A DNA stretch of 64,000 nt, taken from Paenibacillus physcomitrellae (GTDB taxonomy: Bacteria > Bacillota > Bacilli > Paenibacillales > Paenibacillaceae). Positions 1 to 8,964 of the stretch are shown piece by piece (position 1 is the first letter of the stretch; each line of letters begins with the position of its first letter). Position numbers and translations under genes: made by a program. Where the stretch lies: contig NZ_CP022584.1 of assembly GCF_002240225.1 (NCBI RefSeq), positions 1,612,001-1,676,000 of the forward strand, read 5' to 3'. The notes beneath the pieces are model-generated. The model was given only the letters and a program-made list of their open reading frames with translations, ran no database searches and was not told the origin of the DNA.

Positions 1-1265
1 ATGAAATCCAGCAGCGCTTTGATATCCTGTCCCTGAGACCGACTAGCCAGCGGTTCCATGACCAGATTCAGCAGTTCGATGACATGCCGGTATAACTCCT
101 GGAGATTCCGCTGCTGGTAGACGAGGGCAATTCGGTCAGTGTAATCCTTCAGACAGCTGCCAAGAGCGGAATGGCTGGCAGACAACCTGGCAAGCAGGCT
201 GCTGAGCAGTTCGGCAAAGTAACGTTTGACGGCCTCTTCAGAAGCTCCTGACGCTTTAAGCCAATCCCCGGCTGAATGGATCAATGGTTCAAGAGCCTCC
301 CGGCTGCCGATGTCCATCGCATAAAAAAGCCTGCCCTCCAGATCCTCCGGCTCGGGCACCCCCATCTCTCCCGAAAGCATAGCCTCCGCATCCTCCATGC
401 ACAAGATCCCGGCCGAATCAATAAAAAATTCATGATCCAGCAGCTCCCGCGCCGCCTCATAGGAATTGGAGATTTCATGAATGGTCCGGACAAGCGGCCC
501 TAGCGCAATCGTGGCCTGCACCCCCGTTCCCTCTAGCACGGCCGAAATTTCACCATAAAGCTGCCTGCGCATCTGCTCGCCAAGAACCGTTGATTTGAGC
601 AGGATTCCCGTTTGAAAATGAACCGAAAAAGCCAGCCCCCGGCCGCTCGCTTCAAAATAATCATTGATCCTTTTCTCCGCTTCCTCAAGCATGCCCAGAT
701 AACTGGAGCTTCCGGTGCGCTGGTGAAAGTCAATTAACATGACCTGATACGCCTTCCCATTCAGGCCAAGGCTTTCGGCTTTAGCCTCCAAAGCGGTTTC
801 CTCTTCATCGCCGGTGTGCGTCAGCAAGGATTGGACAAAAATATCACGGCTCCACTTCTCTGATACGTCACTCCACTGCCGCTTCTCCTCCGCCTGCTTG
901 TGGTCCATCCGGATTTTCTCCAGATAGGAAACCATCTCCTCTTCATCGACCGGCTTCAGCAAATACCCATCTGCTCTATGTGCGATCGCCTTCTTGGCAT
1001 AATCAAAATCGGCATACCCGCTCAAAATCAAAATGCGCAGTCGATCGTCGCGTTCCCTTAACGTTTGAATGAGCTGGATCCCGTCCATGCCCGGCATCCG
1101 GATGTCGGCAACCACCAGCTCCGGTTTGATCTTCTCGTATTGTTCAACAGCCTCGAGCCCGTTCGAAGCGGTTCCCGCAACGGTAAAACCACAGTCTTCC
1201 CAAGGAATAATCGCCTTTAGCCCCTCGCGGACTTTTGGCTCGTCATCGACAATCAGCACTTTCAT
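1..1265 (-). CDS. AraC-type response regulator (YesN-like), 3' end beyond window
   Basis: The reading frame opens with ATG at 1265 behind a GGAGGA ribosome binding site and stays open to base 1, so the protein is cut by the window edge after about 421 residues. The first 120 residues form a receiver domain: acidic pair in LIVDDE, phosphoacceptor Asp in VVADIRMPGMDG and the conserved Lys in YLLKPVDE. A long middle region of about 290 residues follows, and the last visible residues (GQDIKALLDF) look like the start of an AraC-type DNA-binding domain, which must lie outside the window. This is the architecture of YesN-type regulators that pair with YesM-type kinases and usually control sugar transporters. 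No kinase precedes it, so its partner is probably further left. The family assignment is firm; the target is unknown. Confidence 0.88.
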   Translation of the reverse strand, partial: MKVLIVDDEPKVREGLKAIIPWEDCGFTVAGTASNGLEAVEQYEKIKPELVVADIRMPGMDGIQLIQTLRERDDRLRILILSGYADFDYAKKAIAHRADGYLLKPVDEEEMVSYLEKIRMDHKQAEEKRQWSDVSEKWSRDIFVQSLLTHTGDEEETALEAKAESLGLNGKAYQVMLIDFHQRTGSSSYLGMLEEAEKRINDYFEASGRGLAFSVHFQTGILLKSTVLGEQMRRQLYGEISAVLEGTGVQATIALGPLVRTIHEISNSYEAARELLDHEFFIDSAGILCMEDAEAMLSGEMGVPEPEDLEGRLFYAMDIGSREALEPLIHSAGDWLKASGASEEAVKRYFAELLSSLLARLSASHSALGSCLKDYTDRIALVYQQRNLQELYRHVIELLNLVMEPLASRSQGQDIKALLDF

Positions 1266-2104
1266 CAAAGCTAGGTCCTCCTTCCAAGCAAATCTCCTGA
1301 TGTTTTCATCAAGCCATTTCTACAGCGCTTTCATATGTACGGACAACAAATTAGATTTATATTAGCATTATACGGATATATTTCAGTAAAATCTTTTAAA
1401 ATATCGCGTTTGAATAACACAATTTTAATCTTTACGGTGCAAAAGGCAAAAAAATGGCCGGTTCCAGCACCGTACGCGTATGCTTCAAGCACTTGCGTCA
1501 GGCTGCAAACCGGCACTCCAGAGGGTATGGGAGGAAATATCCATTAGAGCATTGCGTTCTTCTGAACAGATTTAACAAAGATGATTGATGAAGAAGATTA
1601 ACGAAGATGATCAACAAGGATGATGGTCCAGTGCCGGAGGAAAGAGGGCGGTTCACATCCGGCAGCTTACGGACCTTACTCTGCTGTCTTTGTCTGATGA
1701 TACAGGCGTATTCCCCGACAACCTCAACTTCCAATTCCTGCGGTTCACCTAAGGAGAGGAAGGTCCTGCTTGAGACGTCAGCCGCCGAATCATCTTCAAT
1801 TCATTATGTCAGGAATCCTCCCGTAATAATGAATCTTTTTCTAAAAACCGCTTCGTATGTGTTTAATTATAGGAGGTTTTCTATTGAAGTCAAGAGTTTT
1901 AAGGCAAATACCAGGCGTTCACGCCCTTTTCGTGTGAATAAACCTAACATTTTAACCATTGTTTAAAACTTTACCTCCCCTTTCAAGGATTTTAGAAAAA
2001 AAGGGCATACTGGAGAAGAATTCCTTGTACTTGCCGCCCTTCAATTGTATGCTTACATGTGCTGTTATTTCTCTGCTTAGAAAGAATGGAGGTTTACGAA
2101 AGAC
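1266..2104. other. Long intergenic region before the NCS2 permease gene
   Basis: About 840 bases without a convincing protein gene. It must hold the promoter of the leftward response regulator and that of the rightward permease. An inverted repeat at 1625-1675 (GGTCC/GGACC outer arms, GCCGGA/TCCGGC inner arms) could fold in RNA. A micro-ORF with a strong ribosome binding site lies at 1884-1937. I looked for a purine riboswitch because the next gene is a purine-type permease and did not find its conserved core. Confidence 0.5.
1884..1937 (+). CDS. Possible 17-residue leader peptide
   Basis: AGGAGG at 1871-1876 stands 7 bases before a TTG codon that opens an 18-codon frame ending in TGA. The peptide is basic at the start and hydrophobic at the end (MKSRVLRQ...ALFV). 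A small hairpin (GGCG/CGCC, 1914-1925) followed by a short T run lies inside the coding stretch. The permease gene starts 167 bases further on. A leader peptide or attenuator is conceivable. The evidence is only the spacing and the hairpin, so this may be chance. Confidence 0.25.
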   Translation: MKSRVLRQIPGVHALFV

Positions 2105-3406
2105 ATGAAACGAAATTGGCTGTCTGGAAGTCTCGGGTTTATTCCCGGGCAGCACAGCATTAGAAAGGAAATCGGAGCAGGGCTGATCTCTTATTTCTCT
2201 GTGGTATATATAGTGATGGTCAACGCGGCTATCCTGCACGACGCCGGCATGCCGCTGCAAGCCGCCATGGTCGGGACACTGCTCACCTCTATGGCCGGAT
2301 GTCTGCTGATGGCCTTCTGGGGCAAGTCCCCGATTATCGTCGTGCCCGGCATGGGCATCAACGCTTTCTTCACTTATACGCTGGTCCATTCCATGAAGCT
2401 GAGCTGGCAGGAAGCGCTGGCCGTGACCACTACGGCAGGCCTTTTATTTGCGGGACTGGCTTTCTCTTCTTTATATAAAAAGATCAGCGACGCTATCCCT
2501 CATAACCTGCAGCATGGCATCAGCGTCGGCATCGGTCTATTCCTGACCTTTATTGGCCTGCAGAAGAGCGGGATCGTCATCGCGCATCAAACGACGTTTG
2601 TGACCATCGGCCACTTCAGCGACCCCAACGTCATCACGGCCTGCATTACGCTGCTGCTGGCGCTCGTTCTGTTCGTGCGCAAGGTCAAAGGCGATCTGCT
2701 GATCAGTATCCTGGTCGGCACGGCGCTGGCTTACGTGCTGGGAGCAACTCATCCCTCCGCGAATAAAATGGAAGGCAAACCGCTTCAGCAGTACGGCGAC
2801 CTGTTTGCCCATCTGTCCTTCGGGGCCATCGGCACTTTGGCCTTCTGGATTGCCGTGTTCTTGCTGCTGCTCATTATTGTCTTTGAAAATATCGGCCTGA
2901 TCGGCGCGCAGACGCGCATGATCGAACGCCCCGAGACCTTTACCGGCAGCCTGCGGGCCTTGTCGGTATCGAACATCCTGGCAGGTCTCTTCGGCAGCAG
3001 CTCTACCGTAGCCGCTGCCGAAAGCACAGCCGGTATCGCTGCGGGCGGCCGGACAGGCCTGTCACCTTTTGTGACCGCTATTTTGTTCGGCGCTACATTC
3101 TTTTTCATTCCGCTGCTGACCTACATTCCCGACAGCGCCATCGCACCGGTTCTGATCATTATCGGGAGCCTGATGGTCCAGAATATTCAGCAGATGGATT
3201 TCAAAGACTTTACGGAGGCCTTTCCGGCTTTCCTAGTCATGGTCATGATTCCGTTCACTTACAGTATCATCGATGGCATGGCCTTCGGCTTCATCGCCTA
3301 CCCGGTTGCCAAACTTGCCGCCGGACGCGGGAAGGAAGTCAAAGCTGTCATGTACGTCATCACCGCTTTATTTGTAGCCAACTTCGTACTGCACGCGCTG
3401 ATGTAA
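2105..3406 (+). CDS. NCS2 family purine (guanine/hypoxanthine-type) permease
   Basis: A 433-residue polytopic membrane protein with about 12 to 14 hydrophobic segments. It carries the AzgA/PbuG-type signatures: GLISYFSVVYIVMVNAAIL in the first membrane segment, VVPGMGINAFFTYTLV in the second quarter, and FENIGLIGAQTRMIE with SSSTVAAAESTAGIAAGGRTGL in the second half. These belong to the subgroup that imports guanine, hypoxanthine or adenine with protons. The start has a GGAGG ribosome binding site about 11 bases upstream. The gene stands alone between a long leader region and a strong terminator. Which purine is carried cannot be told from sequence; uracil or xanthine transport is less likely for this subgroup. 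Confidence 0.87.
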   Translation: MKRNWLSGSLGFIPGQHSIRKEIGAGLISYFSVVYIVMVNAAILHDAGMPLQAAMVGTLLTSMAGCLLMAFWGKSPIIVVPGMGINAFFTYTLVHSMKLSWQEALAVTTTAGLLFAGLAFSSLYKKISDAIPHNLQHGISVGIGLFLTFIGLQKSGIVIAHQTTFVTIGHFSDPNVITACITLLLALVLFVRKVKGDLLISILVGTALAYVLGATHPSANKMEGKPLQQYGDLFAHLSFGAIGTLAFWIAVFLLLLIIVFENIGLIGAQTRMIERPETFTGSLRALSVSNILAGLFGSSSTVAAAESTAGIAAGGRTGLSPFVTAILFGATFFFIPLLTYIPDSAIAPVLIIIGSLMVQNIQQMDFKDFTEAFPAFLVMVMIPFTYSIIDGMAFGFIAYPVAKLAAGRGKEVKAVMYVITALFVANFVLHALM

Positions 3407-3444
3407 CTCCGCTTTCCCCCCGGGCCAGATCACCCGGCAAAAAC

Positions 3445-3503
3445 AAAAGCCCATGCTGCGAAAGCCCAAGGATTTCCTTCCCTTTCGCGCAGGGGCTTTT
3501 TCT
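3445..3503 (+). terminator. Rho-independent terminator after the NCS2 gene
   Basis: The arms AAAAGCCC..CGAAAG and CTTTCG..GGGGCTTTT pair across a short loop and end in a T run. The A run on the other side lets it also serve the leftward EamA gene. Confidence 0.8.
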
Positions 3504-3550
3504 GTTTTCTCTTGTTGTAGCTTCAATTTCGCTGTTACTTTTGCTTTAGT

Positions 3551-4516
3551 TCAACTATGCTTTTTTTCATTTTGCAGCGCCAGTTTTAGAGCTATGTCAC
3601 CCCGGTGTTGGCGTTCGTCCTCAGCTTTGGAGGCGGCCTGTTTCCGGGACATCAGGTTAGCCGAAAGCAGCATCCCCGCGATCACAATCGCACCCCCGAT
3701 ACCCTGTGAGATCAGCAGAGGCTGGCCGAACAATACGGATAAGCCTGCCGTGAAGATCGGCATCAAATTCATCGTAATGCTCGCTTTGCCAGCCCCGAGC
3801 TCCTTTATGCCGCGATTCCAGAACAGGAAAGAGCCGATAGACGGAAACAATCCGAGATAAAGAATTCCCGTAATGCCAAAGGGTGTAACCCGTTCCGGAT
3901 GAAGCGGCTGCATAAACAGCAAAGGAATCATTAGAAATACGCCAAGAAACGCTGTAAAGGCGACAAAGGTAATCGGCGGGAGATGCTGCGCCCGTTTGCT
4001 GACAATGGAATAAACGGCCCATAAAAACACCGCCGCCAGCAGGATGGCGTCCCCTGCATTGTAGCGGGTACCAAACACCGCCAGCAGCTGCCCTTTGGTC
4101 AAAACTATCAAAACGCCGATCAGGGACAGAGCTAAACCCGCTCCCTGCCGTAAGCCGATTTTCTCTTTCAGGAAGAGGAAAGAAAGCGTGCTCACCAGGG
4201 CCGGAGTCAAGCTGTTAATCAGGCTGCCGTTGGTGGACGAAGTATGCTGCAGGGCTGTATAAGTAAGCAGCGTATAAATCACAATGCCGGTCAGCGACAT
4301 AAACAGCAGAAGGCTCCAGTTTTTCCTCCAGACCTGTATCCACGACGGTTTCTCTATCAGTTGCGCCATTGGAAGAAGCACCGAAGCGGCGATTACCCAG
4401 CGTAAAAAAGACGCCCATACCGGAGGAAAATCTGCGGTAACCGATTTGCCGAACACCATATTTCCCGCCCAGAATAAATTTGCCAATATTAAAAACAGCC
4501 ATGCTTTGGTTTTCAT
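3551..4516 (-). CDS. EamA/DMT-family drug/metabolite transporter
   Basis: A 321-residue protein with ten hydrophobic segments arranged as two EamA repeats. The first has the family-typical FWAGNMVFGKSV and SFLRWVIAASVLLP stretches near the N terminus; the second has LYLGLFPSIGSFLFWNRGIKELGA and GQPLLISQGIGGAIVIAGMLLS. The ATG at 4516 has AGGGG just upstream; a longer frame with a start 21 bases earlier lacks a good site. The family exports or exchanges small metabolites such as amino acids. A LysR gene is divergently oriented 117 bases away, which suggests that it controls this transporter. The substrate is unknown. Confidence 0.86.
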   Translation of the reverse strand: MKTKAWLFLILANLFWAGNMVFGKSVTADFPPVWASFLRWVIAASVLLPMAQLIEKPSWIQVWRKNWSLLLFMSLTGIVIYTLLTYTALQHTSSTNGSLINSLTPALVSTLSFLFLKEKIGLRQGAGLALSLIGVLIVLTKGQLLAVFGTRYNAGDAILLAAVFLWAVYSIVSKRAQHLPPITFVAFTAFLGVFLMIPLLFMQPLHPERVTPFGITGILYLGLFPSIGSFLFWNRGIKELGAGKASITMNLMPIFTAGLSVLFGQPLLISQGIGGAIVIAGMLLSANLMSRKQAASKAEDERQHRGDIALKLALQNEKKHS

Positions 4517-4633
4517 ATAAAATCCCCTATCCCTCAATGAATTTTGTCTTTATCTCTGCTCACAAAAAATGATACAATAAGCCACAACATAAATAAAATG
4601 AATATAAATTATGAGGGAGATACCAAATTTGTT

Positions 4634-5542
4634 ATGAACAGATCACTTTTGCAGCTGATCGTCACCATTTCGGAAACCAAAAGTTTCACTGCCGCCGGTG
4701 AGAAGCTCAACATGACCCAGCCGGCAGTCAGCCGGGCGGTGACCTCTCTGGAAAAAGAACTCGGCGTCACACTGCTGATCCGCGACCGCCGCAGCGGCGT
4801 CATGCTCACCGCAGTAGGGGAACGCATTGTCCGCATTTACCGGGAAATTTTGCAGGGGTATGACAAAGTCGATCAGGAAATTGCCAGCGAAAAAGGGCTC
4901 GAAACCGGCAGCGTACGAATCGGTACCTTCCCGGTTGCAGCTTCTTATTTTATTCCCAAAATCATCAGCCGGATCAAAAGGCAGTATCCGAAGCTGGAAT
5001 TTTCGATTACGGAAGGCACGATAGCTGATATTCACAGCCTGCTCGACAACCGCGAGATCGACGTCGGGCTGGTCATCGCTCCCGAGCAATCGGAATCGGA
5101 ACGGCAGACGATTCCGCTCTACCGGGAGGGCATTTTTGCCGTGATGAGAGAGGATCACCCTCTGACCGCCAAAACGATCATTCGTCCGGAAGATTTGCGG
5201 CAGGAATCGATGATGATTTGCAAAGCCGGCTACGAGCCGCCGGTGATGGCCTGGTTTGAGCGGGCCGGGGAAATCCCCCGGATCAAATACGTCCTGTACA
5301 ACTACAGAACGGCCCTGCAGATGGTGCTTGTAGGCGAAGGCCTGGCCGTCATGTCCGAACTGTCGCTGCTGGACCTCCCTCCGAGCCTGAAGGTACGCCG
5401 CTTGTCGCCTGAGGCCTACCGGGATATCCATCTCGCAGCCGCTCCTCCGGAAGAAAGCTCGATCGCCGTAAAGCTGTTTATCGAAACCGCGCAAAACCTG
5501 TTTCCATTCCAGCCGGAGCATGAGCCGCTGATTCAAATTTGA
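4634..5542 (+). CDS. LysR-family transcriptional regulator
   Basis: A 302-residue LysR protein: N-terminal winged helix-turn-helix (residues about 1-60, with FTAAGEKLNMTQPAVSRAVTSLE as recognition region) and a substrate-binding domain from about residue 90. The ATG at 4634 was chosen because the protein then begins exactly where LysR domains begin; an upstream extension of 30 codons is AT-rich and lacks family similarity. It is divergent from the EamA transporter, the classic layout for a LysR regulator and its target. The effector cannot be predicted. Confidence 0.9.
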   Translation: MNRSLLQLIVTISETKSFTAAGEKLNMTQPAVSRAVTSLEKELGVTLLIRDRRSGVMLTAVGERIVRIYREILQGYDKVDQEIASEKGLETGSVRIGTFPVAASYFIPKIISRIKRQYPKLEFSITEGTIADIHSLLDNREIDVGLVIAPEQSESERQTIPLYREGIFAVMREDHPLTAKTIIRPEDLRQESMMICKAGYEPPVMAWFERAGEIPRIKYVLYNYRTALQMVLVGEGLAVMSELSLLDLPPSLKVRRLSPEAYRDIHLAAAPPEESSIAVKLFIETAQNLFPFQPEHEPLIQI

Positions 5543-5582
5543 ACTTGCGTCCTCTATATCCTTGAACACGATAAAACAACAA

Positions 5583-5607
5583 GAAGCCGCCCAACCGGGA
5601 CGGCTTC
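5583..5607. terminator. Bidirectional terminator between LysR and the envelope-glycan operon
   Basis: GAAGCCG and CGGCTTC arms with an inner CCC/GGG pair make a compact hairpin located between two convergent genes. Confidence 0.7.
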
Positions 5608-5621
5608 CTGTCTTATTTCAA

Positions 5622-7085
5622 TTATAGTCTTGTATCTCTGAAATATAGGCCTGCTCCTGCTTTCCTTCTGCCCCAAACCCGCAGATTCACCAGCTGATAA
5701 ACGATCCAGGCGACCGCCGTTACCAGCATCATATCGAAGCAGACATTAAACATAAACTGATGTTTGGCCATATCCGCTTGCCCATCGCCAAGAATCGGCA
5801 CCAGGAAGCTGAACAAGCCGACCAGGCCGACCAGCATCAGCAGCTCATTTCGGATCCGGCTGGCCGTATCGTAATAGCGGAAATATTCGAATAAGGCCAC
5901 CCCATAATAAAGCACATACACCAGAACAATAAACCACAAGGTGTGCGGCACATGTTTGTTCTTGAATTCACTCCAGGTACTGTAAGTAAAGTCCAGAGCT
6001 CTGGGCGGTTTATTTTCACTTTTGAGATAGTTCCCTAAATAATAAGGCCGGATGCTCATCCCGTTCTCTGCCGCAAATTCCATTTTGCTGACAAAACGGG
6101 CCGGATGCTTCAGATAAAACAACAGCACATCCCCATGGGAAACCCGGCTGTAGAAATCGTCTTTCAGCGAAGGGTCATCCTGTTTGATCGCCGTTCCAGC
6201 CTGAAAATAGTTGGTCCCGGCCAGCACCTCAAGCCGCTCGGGCAGTCCGAGCTCCTTCAAATCGCCTTTCACATCCGGCGAACCGTTTAGCACACCGAAG
6301 AACACCGTCTGATACAGATTGATATGCTTAAGCTCCTTCGGGGCCGTCACGTACAGCACGATCGAGATCACGCACAGCGAGGCGGACAGCCACAAGGTCA
6401 ATCTGCGCCAGCTGAAATCGTCCCGCAGCTTCATAAACCGCAGACCAATAAGCGCATACGCGATGCCGACCGGCGCATTTTGCAGCTTGGAGGTTGTGAG
6501 TACAAATGCGGCGATGAAGAAGAGCCATAGCAGTTTCCTGGAAGGCTGTTTCTGCTGCGCCAGCCATAAACCGAGCCCGATCGAAAGCAGCATGGACACC
6601 AGGGATATAGGCTCCCCGAACAAGGAATTGAAATAAGCGAGATACCCGATGTCGTAAAATACTACCAGCAGGCAGAGCGCCAGGATCACCGCCAGCAGCC
6701 TGGAACCAAATTTGCCGCTGCGCACGATCACCCAGGTTGCCGCCAGCAGCAGCAGGCCGTAGAGCAGACCCAACACCCGGATATCAAAAGCGGCAGGATG
6801 GAAAACCGCGCCGATCAAGCGGGCAACGGCCACAACCAGCAGCTGCGAGGAAGGGTAGAATCCCCGGAAGAAAGCATCATAAGCAAAATACTGATGGGCG
6901 AAGCCGAAGAAGCGGTCTTCATAGCTCTCGGCCGCATCATAATAATTGAGCCCAATCGAGCTCATAATCCGCATGAAATCTCCATTGTCAGCCACGCCTA
7001 CAAAAGGTTTGCCAATCAGTATGTACAATAAAATGCAAAAGCCCGCCAAAACCGCGAAGGTTTCGGCGGTAAGCCATTTTCTCAT
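5622..7085 (-). CDS. Polytopic membrane protein of a glycosyltransfer operon
   Basis: A 487-residue protein with roughly ten or more membrane segments. An early loop reads GVADNGDFMRIMSSIGLNYYD, and acidic residues just after the first membrane helix are characteristic of GT-C type glycosyltransferases that use polyprenyl-linked sugars. The start overlaps the stop of the GtrA gene by four bases (ATGA), so the two are translationally coupled. With GtrA and the GT2 enzyme upstream it probably completes a three-component system of the GtrA/GtrB type, in which the third protein moves the sugar from the lipid carrier to an envelope polymer. No clear named family was recognised; the GT-C role is an inference from context and topology. 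Confidence 0.6.
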   Translation of the reverse strand: MRKWLTAETFAVLAGFCILLYILIGKPFVGVADNGDFMRIMSSIGLNYYDAAESYEDRFFGFAHQYFAYDAFFRGFYPSSQLLVVAVARLIGAVFHPAAFDIRVLGLLYGLLLLAATWVIVRSGKFGSRLLAVILALCLLVVFYDIGYLAYFNSLFGEPISLVSMLLSIGLGLWLAQQKQPSRKLLWLFFIAAFVLTTSKLQNAPVGIAYALIGLRFMKLRDDFSWRRLTLWLSASLCVISIVLYVTAPKELKHINLYQTVFFGVLNGSPDVKGDLKELGLPERLEVLAGTNYFQAGTAIKQDDPSLKDDFYSRVSHGDVLLFYLKHPARFVSKMEFAAENGMSIRPYYLGNYLKSENKPPRALDFTYSTWSEFKNKHVPHTLWFIVLVYVLYYGVALFEYFRYYDTASRIRNELLMLVGLVGLFSFLVPILGDGQADMAKHQFMFNVCFDMMLVTAVAWIVYQLVNLRVWGRRKAGAGLYFRDTRL

Positions 7086-7633
7086 AATAAACCGGATTCC
7101 TCTCTTTCCATTACCCGTGCTTCCGGTTCGCCTGATACCGCGCGATTATCGCGGTTGTCCGCAGACAGGCTCTTACCGGCAGCCGAGTCTTTATCCGTAA
7201 CCTTGCCTTTGTCCGTAAAAGTCAATTTCTTCTGACCGAAGTAATTCAAGATGGTGTAAAGTCCGCTGCCAACCAGGGCAGCCACATTGTCTTTAAACCG
7301 GCCGCTGGCCTCCGGCAGAATCCAATCCAGCCCGATGTCCGCCGCTTGGCCGGCGATCCAGTAAGCTGCAAAGTAGCAAACCGCCGTAACCAGCATAAAC
7401 TTCCAGGCGGTAGACCCGATGCTGGCTTTCGATTTAAACGTAAAGCTTTTGTTCATAAAATAGCTGTTCACGGCCCCTACCGCGTTGCCGATAATCGTAG
7501 AAGTCCAATAATTCAGGCCAAATGCATTTAAACACAGGAACGTCACCGTCAGTCCGATCACGGTATTCACAACACCAACGATTATAAAACGGATCAGTCC
7601 ATTTTGAAACAGCTCTCCGAGCTTAGCGCTCAT
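7082..7633 (-). CDS. GtrA-like membrane protein
   Basis: A 183-residue protein with four membrane segments in the first 130 residues and the GtrA signature (RFIIVGVVNTVIGLTVTF, then GNAVGAVNSYFMNKSFTFKSK). GtrA-type proteins are thought to flip a polyprenyl-phosphate sugar made by a GtrB-type transferase. The last 50 residues are charged and have no family similarity that I recognise. The gene overlaps the GT2 gene by 11 bases and the next membrane protein by 4 bases, so the three form one operon. Confidence 0.85.
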   Translation of the reverse strand: MSAKLGELFQNGLIRFIIVGVVNTVIGLTVTFLCLNAFGLNYWTSTIIGNAVGAVNSYFMNKSFTFKSKASIGSTAWKFMLVTAVCYFAAYWIAGQAADIGLDWILPEASGRFKDNVAALVGSGLYTILNYFGQKKLTFTDKGKVTDKDSAAGKSLSADNRDNRAVSGEPEARVMEREESGLL

Positions 7634-8654
7634 AGCGGACCACCTGGTCTATAGCTGGATGGGGAGCGGAAGCCCCTGTCCCTGCTTCCAGAGCGTTTTG
7701 TGCCGGTAAATCACGTTCGATCAAATACAGCGGGCGGCTCTTAACCTCTTTATAAATCTTGCCCACATATTCTCCGATCAGCCCCAGCGAAATAAGCACC
7801 ATGCCGCCGATAAACCAGACGGACAGCATTAAGGACGTCCAGCCGGACACCGTATTGCCCATCAGCTTGGAGACAAGAGCATAAATGCCCACGATCAGAC
7901 TGATGCCAAAACAAAGGAAACCCGATCCCGTTACAAAACGGATCGGTTCTACGCTGAGCGAGGTAATGCCCTCAAGCGCAAAGTTAATCATTTTCTTAAG
8001 CGGATATTTCGATTCTCCCGCAAAGCGCTCCAGCCGGTCATAATAAACCTCCGTTGATTTCAGGCCAATCAAAGGCACTAAGCCGCGCAGGAACAAATTG
8101 ACCTCCCGGAACCTGGACAGGTGCTCCAGCGCCGTTCGGCTGAGCAGCCGATAATCGGCATGGTTATAGACGACCTTCAGTCCCATGCTCTTCATCAGCT
8201 TATAGAAGCCGAGCGCCGAATTTCTTTTGAACCAGGTATCCGTATCCCGTTTGCGGCGGACGCCGTACACGATTTCATAACCTTCCCGGTATTTCAGCAC
8301 AAAATCCCGGATCACTCTCACGTCGTCCTGCAGATCCGCATCAATGGAGATTGTGCAGTCGCAGCGGTCTTTGGCTTGCATCAACCCGGCCAGCAGCGCA
8401 TTCTGGTGCCCGACATTCGCCGCCAGCTTAAGCCCGGAAACCCACGGATAACGGTCGTGCAGCCGTTCAATCAGGTCCCAGGTCCGGTCTGCGCTTCCGT
8501 CATTCACAAACAGCAGAAAGCTGTCCTGCGCAATCAATTCCTCCCGCATCAGCGAAGTCAAGACGTCGCTAAGCTGCCGGACCGTTTCTTCGATGACGGG
8601 CTCCTCATTATAACAAGGCACTACTATGCCCAGCTTTGGTCTTTCCCGATTCAT
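7623..8654 (-). CDS. GT2 family polyprenyl-phosphate glycosyltransferase (GtrB/CsbB-like)
   Basis: A 343-residue protein: a GT2 catalytic domain (VVPCYNEEPVIEETV near residue 10, FVNDGSADRTW near 50, and the metal-binding DADLQDD) followed by two C-terminal membrane helices ending in GLIGEYVGKIYKEVKSRP. This layout is typical of enzymes that load a sugar onto undecaprenyl phosphate. It is the first gene of the GT2-GtrA-membrane protein operon, with an AAGGTGG ribosome binding site before ATG at 8654. The sugar is not evident; glucose or N-acetylglucosamine are the usual ones in this group. Confidence 0.88.
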   Translation of the reverse strand: MNRERPKLGIVVPCYNEEPVIEETVRQLSDVLTSLMREELIAQDSFLLFVNDGSADRTWDLIERLHDRYPWVSGLKLAANVGHQNALLAGLMQAKDRCDCTISIDADLQDDVRVIRDFVLKYREGYEIVYGVRRKRDTDTWFKRNSALGFYKLMKSMGLKVVYNHADYRLLSRTALEHLSRFREVNLFLRGLVPLIGLKSTEVYYDRLERFAGESKYPLKKMINFALEGITSLSVEPIRFVTGSGFLCFGISLIVGIYALVSKLMGNTVSGWTSLMLSVWFIGGMVLISLGLIGEYVGKIYKEVKSRPLYLIERDLPAQNALEAGTGASAPHPAIDQVVRYER

Positions 8655-8897
8655 TTCATAACCACCTTATTTCCTCTCCAATTGTTATCTGGTGCCTTTT
8701 AACTCATTCACGTTCATCCTAGGGTTGCAAATATGATTATTGTAACATTTTCACGGGGGACGATAAAGTTTGGCCGAAAGGCATCCTATAGATTAGCCCG
8801 TAGAGCCGTCTGTTGAGGTGCCTGTTGAGGCTGAATACCAACTTAAAAACCAGCATGAATCTCCTTTTTATAGGATATTTCGCTTTCCAGGAACGGC
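8655..8897. other. Upstream region of the GT2-GtrA operon
   Basis: AT-rich non-coding stretch that should carry the operon promoter. Beyond the downstream hairpin I see no clear operator or RNA motif. Confidence 0.4.
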
Positions 8898-8925
8898 AAA
8901 GGGCCGTGCAATACGCACGGCCCTT
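8898..8925 (-). terminator. Strong hairpin terminator
   Basis: Perfect 12-base arms (AAAGGGCCGTGC/GCACGGCCCTTT) around a 4-base loop, directly downstream of the small leftward frame at 8965-9223. Confidence 0.8.
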
Positions 8926-8964
8926 TCCCTTGAATCCATAAAGACATCTGCTTTAAAGATCCGG

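Noticed and set aside
1607-1966. 119-codon frame in the gap before the permease gene
   Set aside because: No ribosome binding site, uneven composition and no recognisable domain.
1266-2104. Purine riboswitch before the NCS2 permease
   Set aside because: The conserved purine aptamer core and flanking stems could not be found on the plus strand.
4643-5569. 308-codon open frame on the minus strand
   Set aside because: Antisense to the LysR gene; the LysR domain on the plus strand is unambiguous.
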